Assembly: GCA_963832725.1 (NCBI GenBank)
Contig: CAWHVG010000002.1
Location: 1,116,001-1,180,000 of the forward strand
Direction: 5' to 3'
Origin: JAEZBP01 sp963832725
GTDB lineage: Bacteria > Myxococcota_A > Polyangia > Polyangiales > Sandaracinaceae
DNA: 64,000 nucleotides
Both the position numbers and the translations under genes were made by a program. Below, one piece after another: positions 19,459-32,602 of this stretch; the first letter of the stretch is position 1; each line of letters opens with the position of its first letter. The notes under the pieces are model-generated. The model was given only the letters and a program-made list of their open reading frames with translations. It had not been told where the DNA came from and ran no database searches.

Positions 19459-20709
19459 TCAGACGCGGATGCGCTTGAGGCGCGAGTTCACGTCGCGCGA
19501 GAGCGCGAGCTCTTGGTCGCGGGGGAGGGTGGTCGTGGCCGCGAAGAGCGCGAACGCGGACAGCTCGTGGAGAGCCTGCTGGAGGCCCTCCATCGGGTTG
19601 TCCACGTCGATTTGGGAGAGCGCCTCGACGACGTTGTCGGCGGAGATGCTGCCGTCCTCTTCGACCTTCTCGCCGAAGATGGGGCCGTACCCACTGCCAT
19701 TGATCCAGGCCTCGAGCGTCACGCGGGTCTGATCGATGCCGCCGTAGGTCGCGACGGCCATGAAGATGTCGCGCAAGACCTCGTTGAACGAGCGCACCAG
19801 GCGCTTCACCTGGTCGGCGTCGACCTGGGTCTGCGCGCGCAGCGCCACTCCCCCCTGCTGGAGCATTCCGTAGAGGGACTTGACCGTCATGAACAGGCCT
19901 AGGCCGCTCTCGCGGGCGATCTCCTCAATCGTCCGCTGTCCGTCGGCGTAGGTGAGGACGATCTGCGCGTTCTCGTCGAGCGAGAGGCGCGTGGCGCTCG
20001 GCTGCATCATGGGGCAGACGTCGTCGTGCGGGATGCGCTCCCGGAAGAGCGCCATCTCGTCGATGCGCTGCACGCCCTCCATCAAGAGGACCTGGATCGG
20101 CAGATGGACGGTGTGGACCGGCGGCTCGGCGTCGTCGTCCGGCACCGCGAAGACGTAGTGCCCGCTCCGGGTGAGCAGCGCCGAGAAGACGATCTGCTCC
20201 ACCTGCTTCTGAAGCTGGCCGAAGAGCTGCTCCTGGCTGAGCAGCCCCCGCTCCAAGAGGAGCTGTCCGAGCCGCTTCTCGGGCCCCACCTCGCGGAGGA
20301 CCTCGTCGAGCTGGGCGCGCGAGAGGACGCCGTTCCGGTAGAGCACCTGTCCGAGCCGGTCGTCCGGATGGTCGCTCAGCGCGTACTTCACCGCGCCCTG
20401 CTGTACCGCCAGCACTCGGTGAGAGTCGCCGTCGAAGACGTGCATCTCGCCCCGCCAGTTGGCCGTGGCGACGATGTTGATGACCTCCAGCACCGACATG
20501 CGGGAGATCAGCTCGCCGGCCATGGCCACGCGCGTTCCCTTGGGATCGGCGGGCTCCTCGTCCCCGTCCCGCAGGATGATCAGCCCGGGTGCATCGATCA
20601 CGAGCTGATAGCGGCCGGCGCGGTCGCGCAGACGTCGCTCCGCGCCACGGCCGGCCGGGTGGATGCTGCCGTCCGCGTCGATGATCACCACGTCCATCGG
20701 ACCGGACAC
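19459..20709 (-). CDS. DUF4388 (PATAN-type) domain protein
   Basis: 416 residues, complete. Residues 60-200 carry the DUF4388 pattern: GELISRMSVLEVINIVATAN, WRGEMHVFDGDSHRVLAVQQ, GAVKYALSDHPDDRLGQVLY and then LSRAQLDEVLREV / KRLGQLLLERGLLSQEQLFG, the repeat shared with type II secretion ATPase N-domains. The C-terminal half is helical and acidic. DUF4388 proteins are common in Myxococcota and are linked to signalling and polarity; the molecular role is not known. An internal ATG at 20697 is an alternative start. Confidence 0.7.
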   Translation of the reverse strand: MSGPMDVVIIDADGSIHPAGRGAERRLRDRAGRYQLVIDAPGLIILRDGDEEPADPKGTRVAMAGELISRMSVLEVINIVATANWRGEMHVFDGDSHRVLAVQQGAVKYALSDHPDDRLGQVLYRNGVLSRAQLDEVLREVGPEKRLGQLLLERGLLSQEQLFGQLQKQVEQIVFSALLTRSGHYVFAVPDDDAEPPVHTVHLPIQVLLMEGVQRIDEMALFRERIPHDDVCPMMQPSATRLSLDENAQIVLTYADGQRTIEEIARESGLGLFMTVKSLYGMLQQGGVALRAQTQVDADQVKRLVRSFNEVLRDIFMAVATYGGIDQTRVTLEAWINGSGYGPIFGEKVEEDGSISADNVVEALSQIDVDNPMEGLQQALHELSAFALFAATTTLPRDQELALSRDVNSRLKRIRV

Positions 20710-20995
20710 GGCCAGAGGGTAACCCGCGACGGCACGCCTGGGTATCTTCTCGTGGTCGGGCCGGGCGTGAGGTGGCCGAAGCGCGCGCTCACGGGCTCGC
20801 GGGCTCGTCGATCACCGCCGCCGGAAGGTCGAGGTGAGCGAGCGAGAGGCGGGTGCCGTCCCATTCGGCCGTCGATTCGTGCACGTCCGTGACGCGATCG
20901 CGGCAGACACCGACCGGACCGGGTCACCGCGGGCCATGGCCGCTCACTCAAAACCTTCGGGCTCGGCCCGTCGTCGTGCTGCTAGGATCGCGCCG

Positions 20996-22474
<1,479 letters not shown>

Positions 22475-22478
<4 letters not shown>

Positions 22479-23455
22479 ACACTGGCGGTGCGAGCTCCGG
22501 GGCCGGGCTCCTCCGCATCCCTGCCAGCGACGCGTCGTGGGTTCGGGCTGTCCGCGGGTCGAGCGAGACGATCGGAAATGTCTCGCGCCCCTCTCCGAGC
22601 TCCGCGCGGTCGCTCCTCCGCCGCGCTCTCCGGGCGCTCGGGCTGGCGTCGGTCCTGGTCGTCGCGGTCGGTTGCGGGGGCCCGGGGACGGTCGCCGTCG
22701 CGCCCGCAATTGCCGGCTCCGTTCACCACCCGGAGCGCGCCGAGGCCCACCTCTTCGGCTTGACGGAGGACGCCTTCCCCGAGCTCGCCCCGCTCTGGCC
22801 CGCGCTCTCGGCGAGGCCGGCGACGGAGGTCGCGGAGCGGATGCACATCGAGGGCGACGAGGTCGACCACTGTCTGCGTGTCGTGGTCGCGGGTGACCTG
22901 GCGGTCGAAGCGCGCGAGGCATGGCTCGCGGGAGCGCGGTCGGTCGGTTACGCGTGTGCTCCCGCGGACCCGGCGGCGCCGGAGGTGCGCTGCGAGCGTG
23001 ATCAGGAGGCGCTCGTCGTGTGGGCGGACGGCGGGCCCGAGGATCCGGACGCGGCGCGTCTCGAGGCGTTGGCCACGGAGCTCGGTGTCCCCGCCGAGCC
23101 CTCCTCGACCGTGAAGGCGTGCGAGCGCGCGTTGCCTCCGGCGCGCCTGGCCAGCGTCGACGCACGCCTGCACCGGGCCGGCCTCCTGGAGCCCTGGCGC
23201 GATCTCCACGAGCGGCTGGGGACGCGGCGCTTGATCGAGATCGGCTGGACGCGAGCGGAGCGCGGCGACGAGGTGCGCGTGCGCTACCGGAGCGACCCGG
23301 AGGCCTTCGAGCAAGCGACCTCGTGGGCGCGCGGGGCCGGGCTGGCCGGCGCGGACGGTAGCTGGCGGCGCATCGACGCCCCCCTGAGCTTCGCGCTCGC
23401 GCTGCGCGAGGGACCTCCGGCCGAGATCGTCCTCACCGTCGAGCGCGCTCCCTGA
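22475..23455 (+). CDS. Putative lipoprotein, unknown function
   Basis: Open frame of 326 residues from GTG 22475, overlapping the TGA of the previous gene by 4 bp, so probably translationally coupled. A hydrophobic stretch ending in VVAVGCGG (residues 58-68) looks like a lipobox, but it is too far from the GTG for a normal signal peptide. An ATG at 22578 in the next frame (MSRAPLRAPRGRS) would give a better n-region if one base is wrong nearby. The mature part is acidic/Arg-rich with four Cys and no recognised domain. Likely periplasmic or outer-membrane bound. Confidence 0.55.
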
Positions 23456-23537
23456 GCCGCGGGGCGAGGATGTGGCCGCCGGCTCGACACTCGCCCAAAA
23501 GCCGCTATCACCGGCTCCCCGAGAGCTTGGAGGAAGA

Positions 23538-23978
23538 ATGGCACGTCTGGCCGAGGTGCTCACCGACAGCGACAAGCGCGCGAGCGTCGTCTCGGACTGC
23601 TTGCAGCTCATCGAGAGCGAGGTCGCCGACAAGGGCGGCATCAGCGGGATGGCCATCAAGGCCGGCTACAAGGCCGTGAGGGGCATCAAGCCCGGCTTCC
23701 TGCAGAAGGTCGTCGACGATCTCCTGCCCGAGTTCGCGGACGCGGTCGACGGGGTCTATCAGGAGGCGATGGAGCGAGGCCGTCCGGTGCGCGACTACTT
23801 CGTCGAGAACAAGACCCGCGTGGCCGACAACCTCCTCGGCATCACCGACGAGCGCGCCAGGCGCACCAAGAGCGGCGTGATCAAGGCGACCTACGATCGC
23901 CTCCGCGGCTCGGCCAAGAAGAACGTCGAGGCGGCCGTCCCGCGCTTGGGCGAGCTGATCCAGAAGCACGCCGGCTGA
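23538..23978 (+). CDS. DUF6918-like small helical protein
   Basis: 146 residues from ATG 23538, preceded by GGAGGA. The pattern LTDSDKRASVVSDCLQLIES ... VADKGGISGMAIKAGYKAV ... IKPGFLQKVVDDLLPEFADA ... HAG resembles the DUF6918 family of about 140-residue soluble proteins, which I recall from actinobacteria and myxobacteria. No catalytic motif, signal peptide or membrane segment. Function unknown. Confidence 0.6.
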   Translation: MARLAEVLTDSDKRASVVSDCLQLIESEVADKGGISGMAIKAGYKAVRGIKPGFLQKVVDDLLPEFADAVDGVYQEAMERGRPVRDYFVENKTRVADNLLGITDERARRTKSGVIKATYDRLRGSAKKNVEAAVPRLGELIQKHAG

Positions 23979-24041
23979 CCGAGACGGACCTTTGGTCGCG
24001 ATGGTCGATCGCCGCGTCGGCCTCGCGTAAAATCCGCCGCC

Positions 24042-24644
24042 ATGTCCACCGCCCTCGCTCCCCGCCCTTCGGTCGCGCTCACCCCCGAGGGAGAGCGCTT
24101 CACCTGGCTCGACATCCTGCGGGAGACGAGCGACGGCCAGCGCGAGGTCCTGATGCGCAACGGCGTCGCGCCGCGCTTCGAGGACCTGGTCGGCTGGGAG
24201 TTCGGCGGCGGCAACACCCCTCCGATCTTCCGGCTGATCGGCATCCGGAAGTTCGTGAAGGGCTTCTACGAGGGCCCGGCGCGCGCCGCCACGGGGCCCG
24301 AGCCCTTCGTGCAGGGCTACAACGTCGACGTCCGGAACAACGCCGACGACGCGCCGCACTTGATGCAGCCGGCGACGGACAGCCCCAAGCGCTACGGCTT
24401 CTACCGCGTGCACCGGGTGGTCGAGGGTGCGCGCGACGACAAATACCCGAACGCGCTCCTGCTCGACTACGGCCTCGGCGGCAACGGCCTCTTCGGCCCG
24501 CCGCTGCGCGATTACCTGGTGCAGGTCTACCCGGACGATCCGGATCTCCTGCTCGGCAAGGCCTACCTGAACGTCCTCGGCCTGCGGATCCCCAGCAACT
24601 TCTTCGTGCTCAAGCGCCTGCACCGGCACGACTTCACGGGCTGA
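24042..24644 (+). CDS. Conserved-looking hypothetical protein
   Basis: 200 residues, complete, with good codon use for this genome. Not recognised. It is rich in Gly, Phe, Tyr and Arg (VGWEFGGGNTPPIF, PKRYGFYRVHRV, LLLDYGLGGNGLFG, IPSNFFVLKRLHRH), suggesting a compact beta barrel or lipocalin-like fold, but no family could be assigned. No signal peptide. It lies just upstream of fabD in the same direction with a 115-nt gap. Confidence 0.6.
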   Translation: MSTALAPRPSVALTPEGERFTWLDILRETSDGQREVLMRNGVAPRFEDLVGWEFGGGNTPPIFRLIGIRKFVKGFYEGPARAATGPEPFVQGYNVDVRNNADDAPHLMQPATDSPKRYGFYRVHRVVEGARDDKYPNALLLDYGLGGNGLFGPPLRDYLVQVYPDDPDLLLGKAYLNVLGLRIPSNFFVLKRLHRHDFTG

Positions 24645-24759
24645 GCTGACGGGCTGAGGCTGTCCCCGGCAGGTCGTCTCGAGCGCCAGCCGCCGTGCCC
24701 GCGCTCCTCTTCACGCGACGGGTTGACGGCGGCCGCCCGGTTCCGAAGAGTACGCGCCC

Positions 24760-25689
24760 ATGGCTGGCAAGGTCGCGTTCGTGTTCCCGGGGCAGGGCTC
24801 GCAGAAGGTCGGGATGGGCAAGGAAGCCGTGGAGGCGTCCGAGGCTGCGCGGGCGGTCTTCGACGCGGCCGACCGGGCGCTCGGCGAGTCGCTCTCGACC
24901 CTCTGCTTCGAGGGTCCCGAAGCGGACCTGATGCTCACGGCCAACACCCAGCCCGCCGTGCTGACGACCTCGGTGGCGCTGCTGAGGGCCCTCGGCGAGA
25001 CGCCCGACGTCGCGGCCGGCCACAGCCTCGGCGAGTACAGCGCCCACGTCTGCGCCGGCACGCTGCGCTTCGAGGACGCCGTCCGCCTGGTGCGCATGCG
25101 CGGGCAGTTCATGCAGGAGGCGGTGCCGGTCGGCGTGGGTGCGATGGCCGCCATCCTCAAGCTCGAGGACGACGTCGTCCGCCGCATCTGCGACGAGACG
25201 GAGGGCGTGGTGGAGCCCGTCAACTACAACTCGCCCGGCCAGGTGGTCATCGCCGGCGAGGCGGCGGCCGTCGCCGCGGCGAGCGAGAAGGTGAAGGCGG
25301 AGAAGGGCCGCGCCATGCCGCTACCGGTGAGCGCGCCCTTCCACTGTCGGCTGATGCGGCCCGCCGAGGAGAAGCTGGCGGTCGAGCTGGCGAAGGTCGA
25401 GATGAGCGCGCCCACGTTTCCGGTCTACGTGAACGTCGACGCCGCACCGCTGACCGAGCCCGAGGCGGCGCGTGACGCCCTGCGCCGGCAGGTGAGCCGG
25501 CCGGTCCGCTGGACCGAGTCGGTGGAGCGCATGGTCGCCGACGGCGTGACCCTCTTCGTGGAGATCGGCGCCGGCGCCGCGCTCCGCGGCATGATCAAGC
25601 GGATCGCCAAGGGGGTCGAGAGCGTCGGCGTGCAGGGCCCCGACGATCTCGAGGCCGCGCGGGCCGCCATCGCCGCCGCCCGCGGCTGA
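24760..25689 (+). CDS. fabD: Malonyl-CoA:ACP transacylase
   Basis: 309 residues, the normal FabD size. It transfers malonyl from CoA to acyl carrier protein at the start of type II fatty acid synthesis. It shows FVFPGQGSQKVGMG at the N-terminus, the nucleophile motif AGHSLGEYSAHVCAG, the substrate Arg in RGQFMQEAV, and VSAPFHCRLM with the catalytic His (position about 200), then EIGAGAALRGM. No other fab genes are adjacent. The weak hairpin at 25751-25766 may end transcription. Confidence 0.92.
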   Translation: MAGKVAFVFPGQGSQKVGMGKEAVEASEAARAVFDAADRALGESLSTLCFEGPEADLMLTANTQPAVLTTSVALLRALGETPDVAAGHSLGEYSAHVCAGTLRFEDAVRLVRMRGQFMQEAVPVGVGAMAAILKLEDDVVRRICDETEGVVEPVNYNSPGQVVIAGEAAAVAAASEKVKAEKGRAMPLPVSAPFHCRLMRPAEEKLAVELAKVEMSAPTFPVYVNVDAAPLTEPEAARDALRRQVSRPVRWTESVERMVADGVTLFVEIGAGAALRGMIKRIAKGVESVGVQGPDDLEAARAAIAAARG

Positions 25690-25778
25690 GCTCACCGCTG
25701 CTGGGGCGGGAGCGGTCGGCCCTCGTCGCGCTTTGCCTCGGGCGCATGCTCGGTTCGCGGGAACCGAGTCCTTTCTCG

Positions 25779-25806
25779 TTGCGTTGGCCGCGTGATCGTG
25801 TAGAAC
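25779..25806 (+). promoter_or_regulatory. Putative sigma-70-type promoter of the pyrophosphatase gene
   Basis: TTGCGT, 16-nt spacer, TAGAAC, 127 nt before the start codon. Followed at 25810-25827 by a perfect GCCGCCC/GGGCGGC hairpin and GTTTCTTT, which could act as an attenuator in the leader. Prediction by eye only. Confidence 0.35.
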
Positions 25807-25932
25807 GCGGCCGCCCGGATGGGCGGCGTTTCTTTGCAGAACGCGCCATCTGCCCCGGAAATCCCGCGAAAAGCAACTCGTTCGAGCTCACGGTTCGGGG
25901 ACGACGTCACCCGCGGACCGGAGGGAGCACCG

Positions 25933-28070
<2,138 letters not shown>

Positions 28071-28092
28071 GCGACTCGCGCTTCGACACGGG

Positions 28093-28126
28093 ACGGCTCG
28101 GGGCTTCGGCTCCGGGCCGTTTTCCT
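28093..28126 (+). terminator. Intrinsic terminator of the pyrophosphatase gene
   Basis: ACGGCTCGGGGC, TTCG loop, GCTCCGGGCCGT (G-U pairs), then TTTTCCTTT, 22 nt after the corrected stop codon. Its place supports the corrected frame. Confidence 0.75.
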
Positions 28127-28216
28127 TTGGCGGGACACCGATGGTGGTGCTCGCCGAGGTTCGATACGATCACCTACCATCGAACGCCGGACTTCGGTCC
28201 TGCGGAGGAGCCCGCG

Positions 28217-28645
28217 ATGACCGACGGTGCGCGACGTTCGTTCAGCCTCTCCGGCGTGCTGGGGGTGGTCCTGTTGCTCCTGCTCGCGTGGCTGGCCGCG
28301 GGGACCGAGTGGTCGCTCGCGCTCGACAAGGAGGCCGTGCTCCGCGGCATCGCGATCGAGGGGGCCCGAAGGAGCGGCGACGCATGCGAGGCGACGCTGG
28401 ACTTCTCGGGGCTGCCCGCGCAGCCGGCTCGCGTCTCCGTGACCCGCGCAGCCGGTGACGAGCCGCTCGCGCTCGAGCAGGGGCGCGGAGCGCTGACCTA
28501 CCCGGCGGGGGGCGAATCGGTCTCGCTGCGGCTGACGTTCGAAGGGGTGCTCCACAAGCCGAGCCACGCGGACATCACGCTGGCGCAGCGCGGCTGCCAG
28601 CTCGCGCCCTCCAGCCTGCGAAGCATGCCTCTGCTCCCGTTCTGA
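28217..28645 (+). CDS. Small membrane-anchored hypothetical protein
   Basis: 142 residues from ATG 28217, preceded by GGAGGA. One N-terminal hydrophobic segment (VLGVVLLLLLAWLAAG, residues 14-29) anchors a periplasmic domain of about 110 residues with two Cys that could pair. Not recognised. Same strand as, and 45 nt before, the amine oxidase gene, so possibly one operon. Confidence 0.6.
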   Translation: MTDGARRSFSLSGVLGVVLLLLLAWLAAGTEWSLALDKEAVLRGIAIEGARRSGDACEATLDFSGLPAQPARVSVTRAAGDEPLALEQGRGALTYPAGGESVSLRLTFEGVLHKPSHADITLAQRGCQLAPSSLRSMPLLPF

Positions 28646-28690
28646 ACGGGCGCGTGTCTCGCGAGCCCATCGTCGGTACGCTCGCCCTCG

Positions 28691-30028
28691 ATGGACGTGG
28701 ACGTCGTGGTGGTGGGGGCCGGCCTGGCGGGATTGCGGGCCGCCGATCTGCTGGCGCGGGCAGGGCGTTCCGTGCTCGTTCTCGAGGCGCGCGATCGGGT
28801 CGGCGGTCGCTTGCTGAGCCGGCGGATCGGCGGGGCCACCTTCGACCTCGGCGGGCAGTGGATCGGCGCCGGTCAGCATCGGGTGGCCGGGCTGGCGGGC
28901 GAGCTCGGGCTGGAGACGTTTCCGACCCACGAGCAGGGCCGCAAGGTGCTCGTTCTCGGCGGCGAGGTGCGGACCTACTCCGGCACGATTCCGCGGCTCG
29001 ACCCGCTCTCGCTGATCGAGATGCAGCTCACGCTCAACCGCATCGATCGCATGCGCCGGCGCATCTCGCTCCGCGCGCCCGACGAGAGCGAGGCGGCCCG
29101 CGAGCTCGACGGCCAGACGCTGGCCGCCTGGACGCAGCGCCATATCCGAAGCGCCGCGGTCCGTTCGCTGGTGACGGCGACCGTGCGCGTCGTGTTCGGC
29201 GTGGATCCGTGCGAGCTGTCGATGCTGACCTTCCTCTTCTACCTGCAGGGCGGCGGCGGGCTGATGCCGCTCATCGAGATCGAGGGCGGCGCGCAGGAGA
29301 CGCGCTTCCGTGACGGCGCGCAGGGCCTCGCGCTCGCGCTGGCGGAGCGGCTCGGCGACCGGGTCCGCACCTCGGCGCCCGTCCGCGCCATCGAGGCCAG
29401 CGGAGACGGCGTCACGGTGCATCACGACGGAGGCAGCGTGCGGGCGGGACGCGTCATCGTGGCAATCCCTCCGGCCCTCTCGCGCCGCATCCGCTTCACG
29501 CCCGCGCTCCCGCCGGCGCGCCGCCGGGTGATCGACCGCAGCCCGACCGGCGCCACCACCAAGCACGTCCTCCTCTACGAGCGCGCCTTCTGGCGCGACG
29601 AGGGGATGAGCGGGGAGGTCGTGTGCGACGAAGGCCCCTTCTCCGTCGCGTTCGACAACACCTCCGCCGACGGTCGGCAGCCGGCGCTCCTGGCCTTCTC
29701 GGTCGGTCAGCCGGCGCGGGCGCTCTCGGAGCTGCCGGAAGAAGAGCGCAAGCGCCGGGTTCGGGACCAGCTCGCGCGCTGCTTCGGACCGCGGGCCGCC
29801 GAGCCGACCCACCACGTGGAGCAGGATTGGGCTCGCGAGCCCTGGAGCCGCGGCTGCCCGGTGGGGCTGGCGATGACGGGTACGCTGGGCGAGCACGGCG
29901 CCGCGTTGCGCGCGCCGGCGGGTCCCATCCACTGGGCCGGCACCGAGACCGCGCACGAGCACCACGGCTTCATGGAAGGCGCGCTCGAGAGCGCGGAGCG
30001 GGTCGCCCGCGAGGTCCTCGACCGCTGA
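28691..30028 (+). CDS. FAD-dependent amine oxidase family protein
   Basis: 445 residues, complete. The dinucleotide-binding motif VVVVGAGLAGLRAADLL and the following EARDRVGGRL are the hallmarks of the flavin monoamine oxidase/NAD(P)-binding Rossmann family. GATFDLGGQWIGAGQHRV matches the substrate/FAD loop, and the C-terminal IHWAGTETAHEHHGFMEGAL is the FAD-closing motif of amine oxidases. No signal peptide, so cytosolic. Substrate unknown: a primary amine, polyamine or amino acid is likely. Confidence 0.88.
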   Translation: MDVDVVVVGAGLAGLRAADLLARAGRSVLVLEARDRVGGRLLSRRIGGATFDLGGQWIGAGQHRVAGLAGELGLETFPTHEQGRKVLVLGGEVRTYSGTIPRLDPLSLIEMQLTLNRIDRMRRRISLRAPDESEAARELDGQTLAAWTQRHIRSAAVRSLVTATVRVVFGVDPCELSMLTFLFYLQGGGGLMPLIEIEGGAQETRFRDGAQGLALALAERLGDRVRTSAPVRAIEASGDGVTVHHDGGSVRAGRVIVAIPPALSRRIRFTPALPPARRRVIDRSPTGATTKHVLLYERAFWRDEGMSGEVVCDEGPFSVAFDNTSADGRQPALLAFSVGQPARALSELPEEERKRRVRDQLARCFGPRAAEPTHHVEQDWAREPWSRGCPVGLAMTGTLGEHGAALRAPAGPIHWAGTETAHEHHGFMEGALESAERVAREVLDR

Positions 30029-30122
30029 GCGCGCACACGACGCCCCTGCCGGCGTGAGCCGTGCCTTCGGCGTCCACGCGGAATCGCCCGGCGACGAGCA
30101 CGCCACCATCCAGCCCGCCCGG

Positions 30123-31508
30123 TCACTTCGCGGCGCAGCAGCGTTTGTGCTTCTTGCCGCTGCCGCAAGGACAGGGATCGTTGCGTCCGGCGACCTTCTC
30201 CGACTTGCGGGGCTTGCGCACGCCCTCTTCGGCACGCTGCATCTCCATGAGCGCGATGGTGTCCTCCATCCTCCAGGGCCCGCGAATCACCTCGACGAGG
30301 TCGTGCGGGAGGTAGAGCTCGGAGGGCTCCGCCCGCACGAGCCAGGGGAGGTGCCAGAACGAGGCCGCTATTTGATCGGCGTCCGTCAGGACGCACTGAG
30401 ACGTGTTCACGAGGATCGAGCGGGCGAGGGACACGGGCACGTCCTCGAGGCGCTCGTACCGATATTGCTCGGGCAGGTTCTGCGCGTTGTCGAGGACGAT
30501 CTGTCCGCCTATCCGGAGCGCGAGACTGTCCGCATCCTCGGGTTGATCGAAGCAGACGTCGAGGATCGCCCGGAACATGTCTCTCAGGGGCTCCGCGCGC
30601 GGATCCGGCTCGATGTCGCCCCGGGCGATCGGCGCTCGCAGCGCCTTGCGCACTTCGGCGCGGAGCTTCTCGTGGCCGAGGCCGATCATGCCCAGGCTGA
30701 GCATTCCGTCGATGGTCGCCAGGAACGTGATCGCGTCCCGCTGTCTCAGCTTCGCCCCGGGCAGCAGGATCTTTCCGAAGCGCGCCGTGGCCCACATCGC
30801 TCGGTCGAGCAGGTAGCTGACTCCGTGCCGCACTCCGATCCACGTCCACGTCATCTCGGGATGCTGCTCGATCAGCTTCGCGAGCAAGTCGCGGCTCGCG
30901 GGGCTGATCGCCGACAGGACGTTCAGGTGCGCGCAGGCATAGAAGGTCTGGTAGAAGCGGTGCAGCACCGCTTCGTGCTTGCGGCGCGGGCGCGTGATGT
31001 TCCGCAAGAGCGACCGCGCTTCGAGGAGCTCGGTGCTCGTGGCGACGCAAGCCGCCAGCAGACTGTGACCGAGCAACGGCTCCCAGCGCGCCACGTCCTC
31101 GAACATCTCGCGGCTCAGGTAGGGGCCGGCCTGGTACAGCGCGTGTACCTTCTTTCGGAGAAGACCTTCGTTCTTGTCGAAGTACTTCGATTGGGCGATC
31201 ACCTCCCGCATACGCTCGACGTGGTGCGCGGCGGCGTCGAGGTGCTCGCGCGTGATCACCAGCGTGTCGCCCGGCGTCATGCCGCGCGCGAGGCACGTGA
31301 CGAAGCGGCCGAGCCGCGTGACGACGACGTACGGGCCCTCCGCCGGGTCCTCAATCGCGATGGCGACGCGCTCCGCTCCTTCCGGGAGGTTCGCCCGCGC
31401 GAGCGTCGCGCCGAGCAGCTCGGGGTCGTTGTAGAGCCTCAGCGCCAGCTCGACGTGCGGGTCGTTCAGTCGGTCCAGCCGACGGAGGAAGTGCGCCGCG
31501 TGCCCCAT
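30123..31508 (-). CDS. SEC-C motif protein of unknown function
   Basis: 461 residues from ATG 31508 (a GTG 6 nt upstream is equally possible). Mostly helical, no membrane segment. The C-terminus GRNDPCPCGSGKKHKRCC is a zinc-binding SEC-C motif, also found at the end of SecA, where it contacts SecB and ribosomes. Many stand-alone SEC-C proteins exist, mostly uncharacterised. No other domain recognised. Convergent with the amine oxidase gene. Confidence 0.7.
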   Translation of the reverse strand: MGHAAHFLRRLDRLNDPHVELALRLYNDPELLGATLARANLPEGAERVAIAIEDPAEGPYVVVTRLGRFVTCLARGMTPGDTLVITREHLDAAAHHVERMREVIAQSKYFDKNEGLLRKKVHALYQAGPYLSREMFEDVARWEPLLGHSLLAACVATSTELLEARSLLRNITRPRRKHEAVLHRFYQTFYACAHLNVLSAISPASRDLLAKLIEQHPEMTWTWIGVRHGVSYLLDRAMWATARFGKILLPGAKLRQRDAITFLATIDGMLSLGMIGLGHEKLRAEVRKALRAPIARGDIEPDPRAEPLRDMFRAILDVCFDQPEDADSLALRIGGQIVLDNAQNLPEQYRYERLEDVPVSLARSILVNTSQCVLTDADQIAASFWHLPWLVRAEPSELYLPHDLVEVIRGPWRMEDTIALMEMQRAEEGVRKPRKSEKVAGRNDPCPCGSGKKHKRCCAAK

Positions 31509-31627
31509 GGCCACCGAGTATACCGCGCCGTGCGCCGGGCTATCGCGACCGAGAAGCGGAGCGTACGTATCCGCCCTCAGCGGAGCCACGTCTCCCGACG
31601 GTTCCGCGTGCTACCAAGTGGCGCCAG

Positions 31628-31680
31628 GTCGCGACGTTTCGACACGGGCATGAACACCTCACCTCGAAACGTTGGCGACA
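31628..31680. repeat. Inverted repeat in the divergent promoter region
   Basis: GTCGCGACGTTTCGA (from 31629) pairs with TCGAAACGTTGGCGAC (ending 31680) around a 20-nt spacer. It lies between two divergent genes and ends next to the start of the lipoprotein gene. It could be an operator or a transcript hairpin. Confidence 0.5.
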
Positions 31681-31681
31681 C

Positions 31682-32420
31682 ATGCGACCGATATCACGCG
31701 CTCTCTACCTCCTCCTCGCGGTGGTCATCACCAGCGCCTGCTCCGGTAGCCCCACCACCGGATACGTCGTCCTCACCCAGAACCGCGACTCGCGCTTTCC
31801 CGTCTCGCACTACACGCTCGCCGCCGAGTTCGAGGACGTCCGGGTCCCCGACTTCGCGGCAGGGACCGCCGATGGCTTTCGGGTGCTCAACGCCGAGGCC
31901 GGCTGTCTCGTGACCGACGGGGGCGGGCCGAGCCATTTCTTCGACTCCGGTACGATGCACGCCTCGGTCGACGGAATGGAGCTGGTCAGCGCCTCGGCGC
32001 CGCGTTCCGACACCTCCACCTACTCGGTTCAGGACGCGGACACCATCAATCCCGGAACCAGCGTCACGCTCTCGGTGGACGGCGGACCGCAGGTTCTCGC
32101 AAACGAGGCCACGTTGGTCGAGCCCGCCCCGCCAGGGATCGACCTGCCGACGGAACCTCCCGCGCGACCGGGACCTCACATTGACCTGGTCCCCCAATCT
32201 CGACGCCGACTCGGTGGACGTCCGGCTCTCTCGGCTTCACTGCCAAGTGCCCGTCTCCGCCGGCAGCTTGACCATCACCCAGCGGATGCTCGCGCTCCTC
32301 GAGGCGGGCGATCAGATCATGCGCGTCGCCGCATATCGGCAGACCACCCGCGACGTGGACGGCATCGAGACCCTCTACATTCTCGGAAACGAAATCGAGG
32401 CACGCGTCACGGTCCGCTGA
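31682..32420 (+). CDS. Putative lipoprotein, frameshifted
   Basis: The start ATG 31682 gives ALYLLLAVVITSACSGSP, a lipoprotein signal with lipobox ITSAC. About 245 residues after correcting one shift between about 32130 and 32170 (one extra base or two missing). Beta-rich mature part (TYSVQDADTINPGTSVTLSV; after the shift DLTLTWSPNLDADSVDVRLS and VPVSAGSLTITQRML). One Cys occurs in each half. No family assigned. Probably surface-exposed and beta-sandwich-like. Confidence 0.6.
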
Positions 32421-32602
32421 GGCTAGTACCTGCGCCCGGAAGTCCGATCCGGGTTTCCTTGCCGCGACCGGCGACCGACCCGCAAGCTGGCGGTTGGGCG
32501 CCGGTCCTCGAATGTTGGTCGAGGGGGCAGCGCCCCCTCCCCCGCAAGCGGGGCCCCCACCCCACGCCGTACGACGAACCGAACTTCCGGTCCGTCGTAC
32601 TA
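32421..32602. repeat. Dispersed leader-type repeat, copy 1 (diverged)
   Basis: Contains CCGGAAGTCCGATCCGGG, close to CCCGAAGTTCAATCCCGGG in the copy upstream of glmS (about 55979). It also has the inverted repeat GTACGACG/CGTCGTAC (32571-32602) around CCGAACTTCCGG. A G-rich/C-rich hairpin (GGGGGCAGCGCCCCC) lies between. The IS630 element is inserted at its right edge. Confidence 0.45.
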
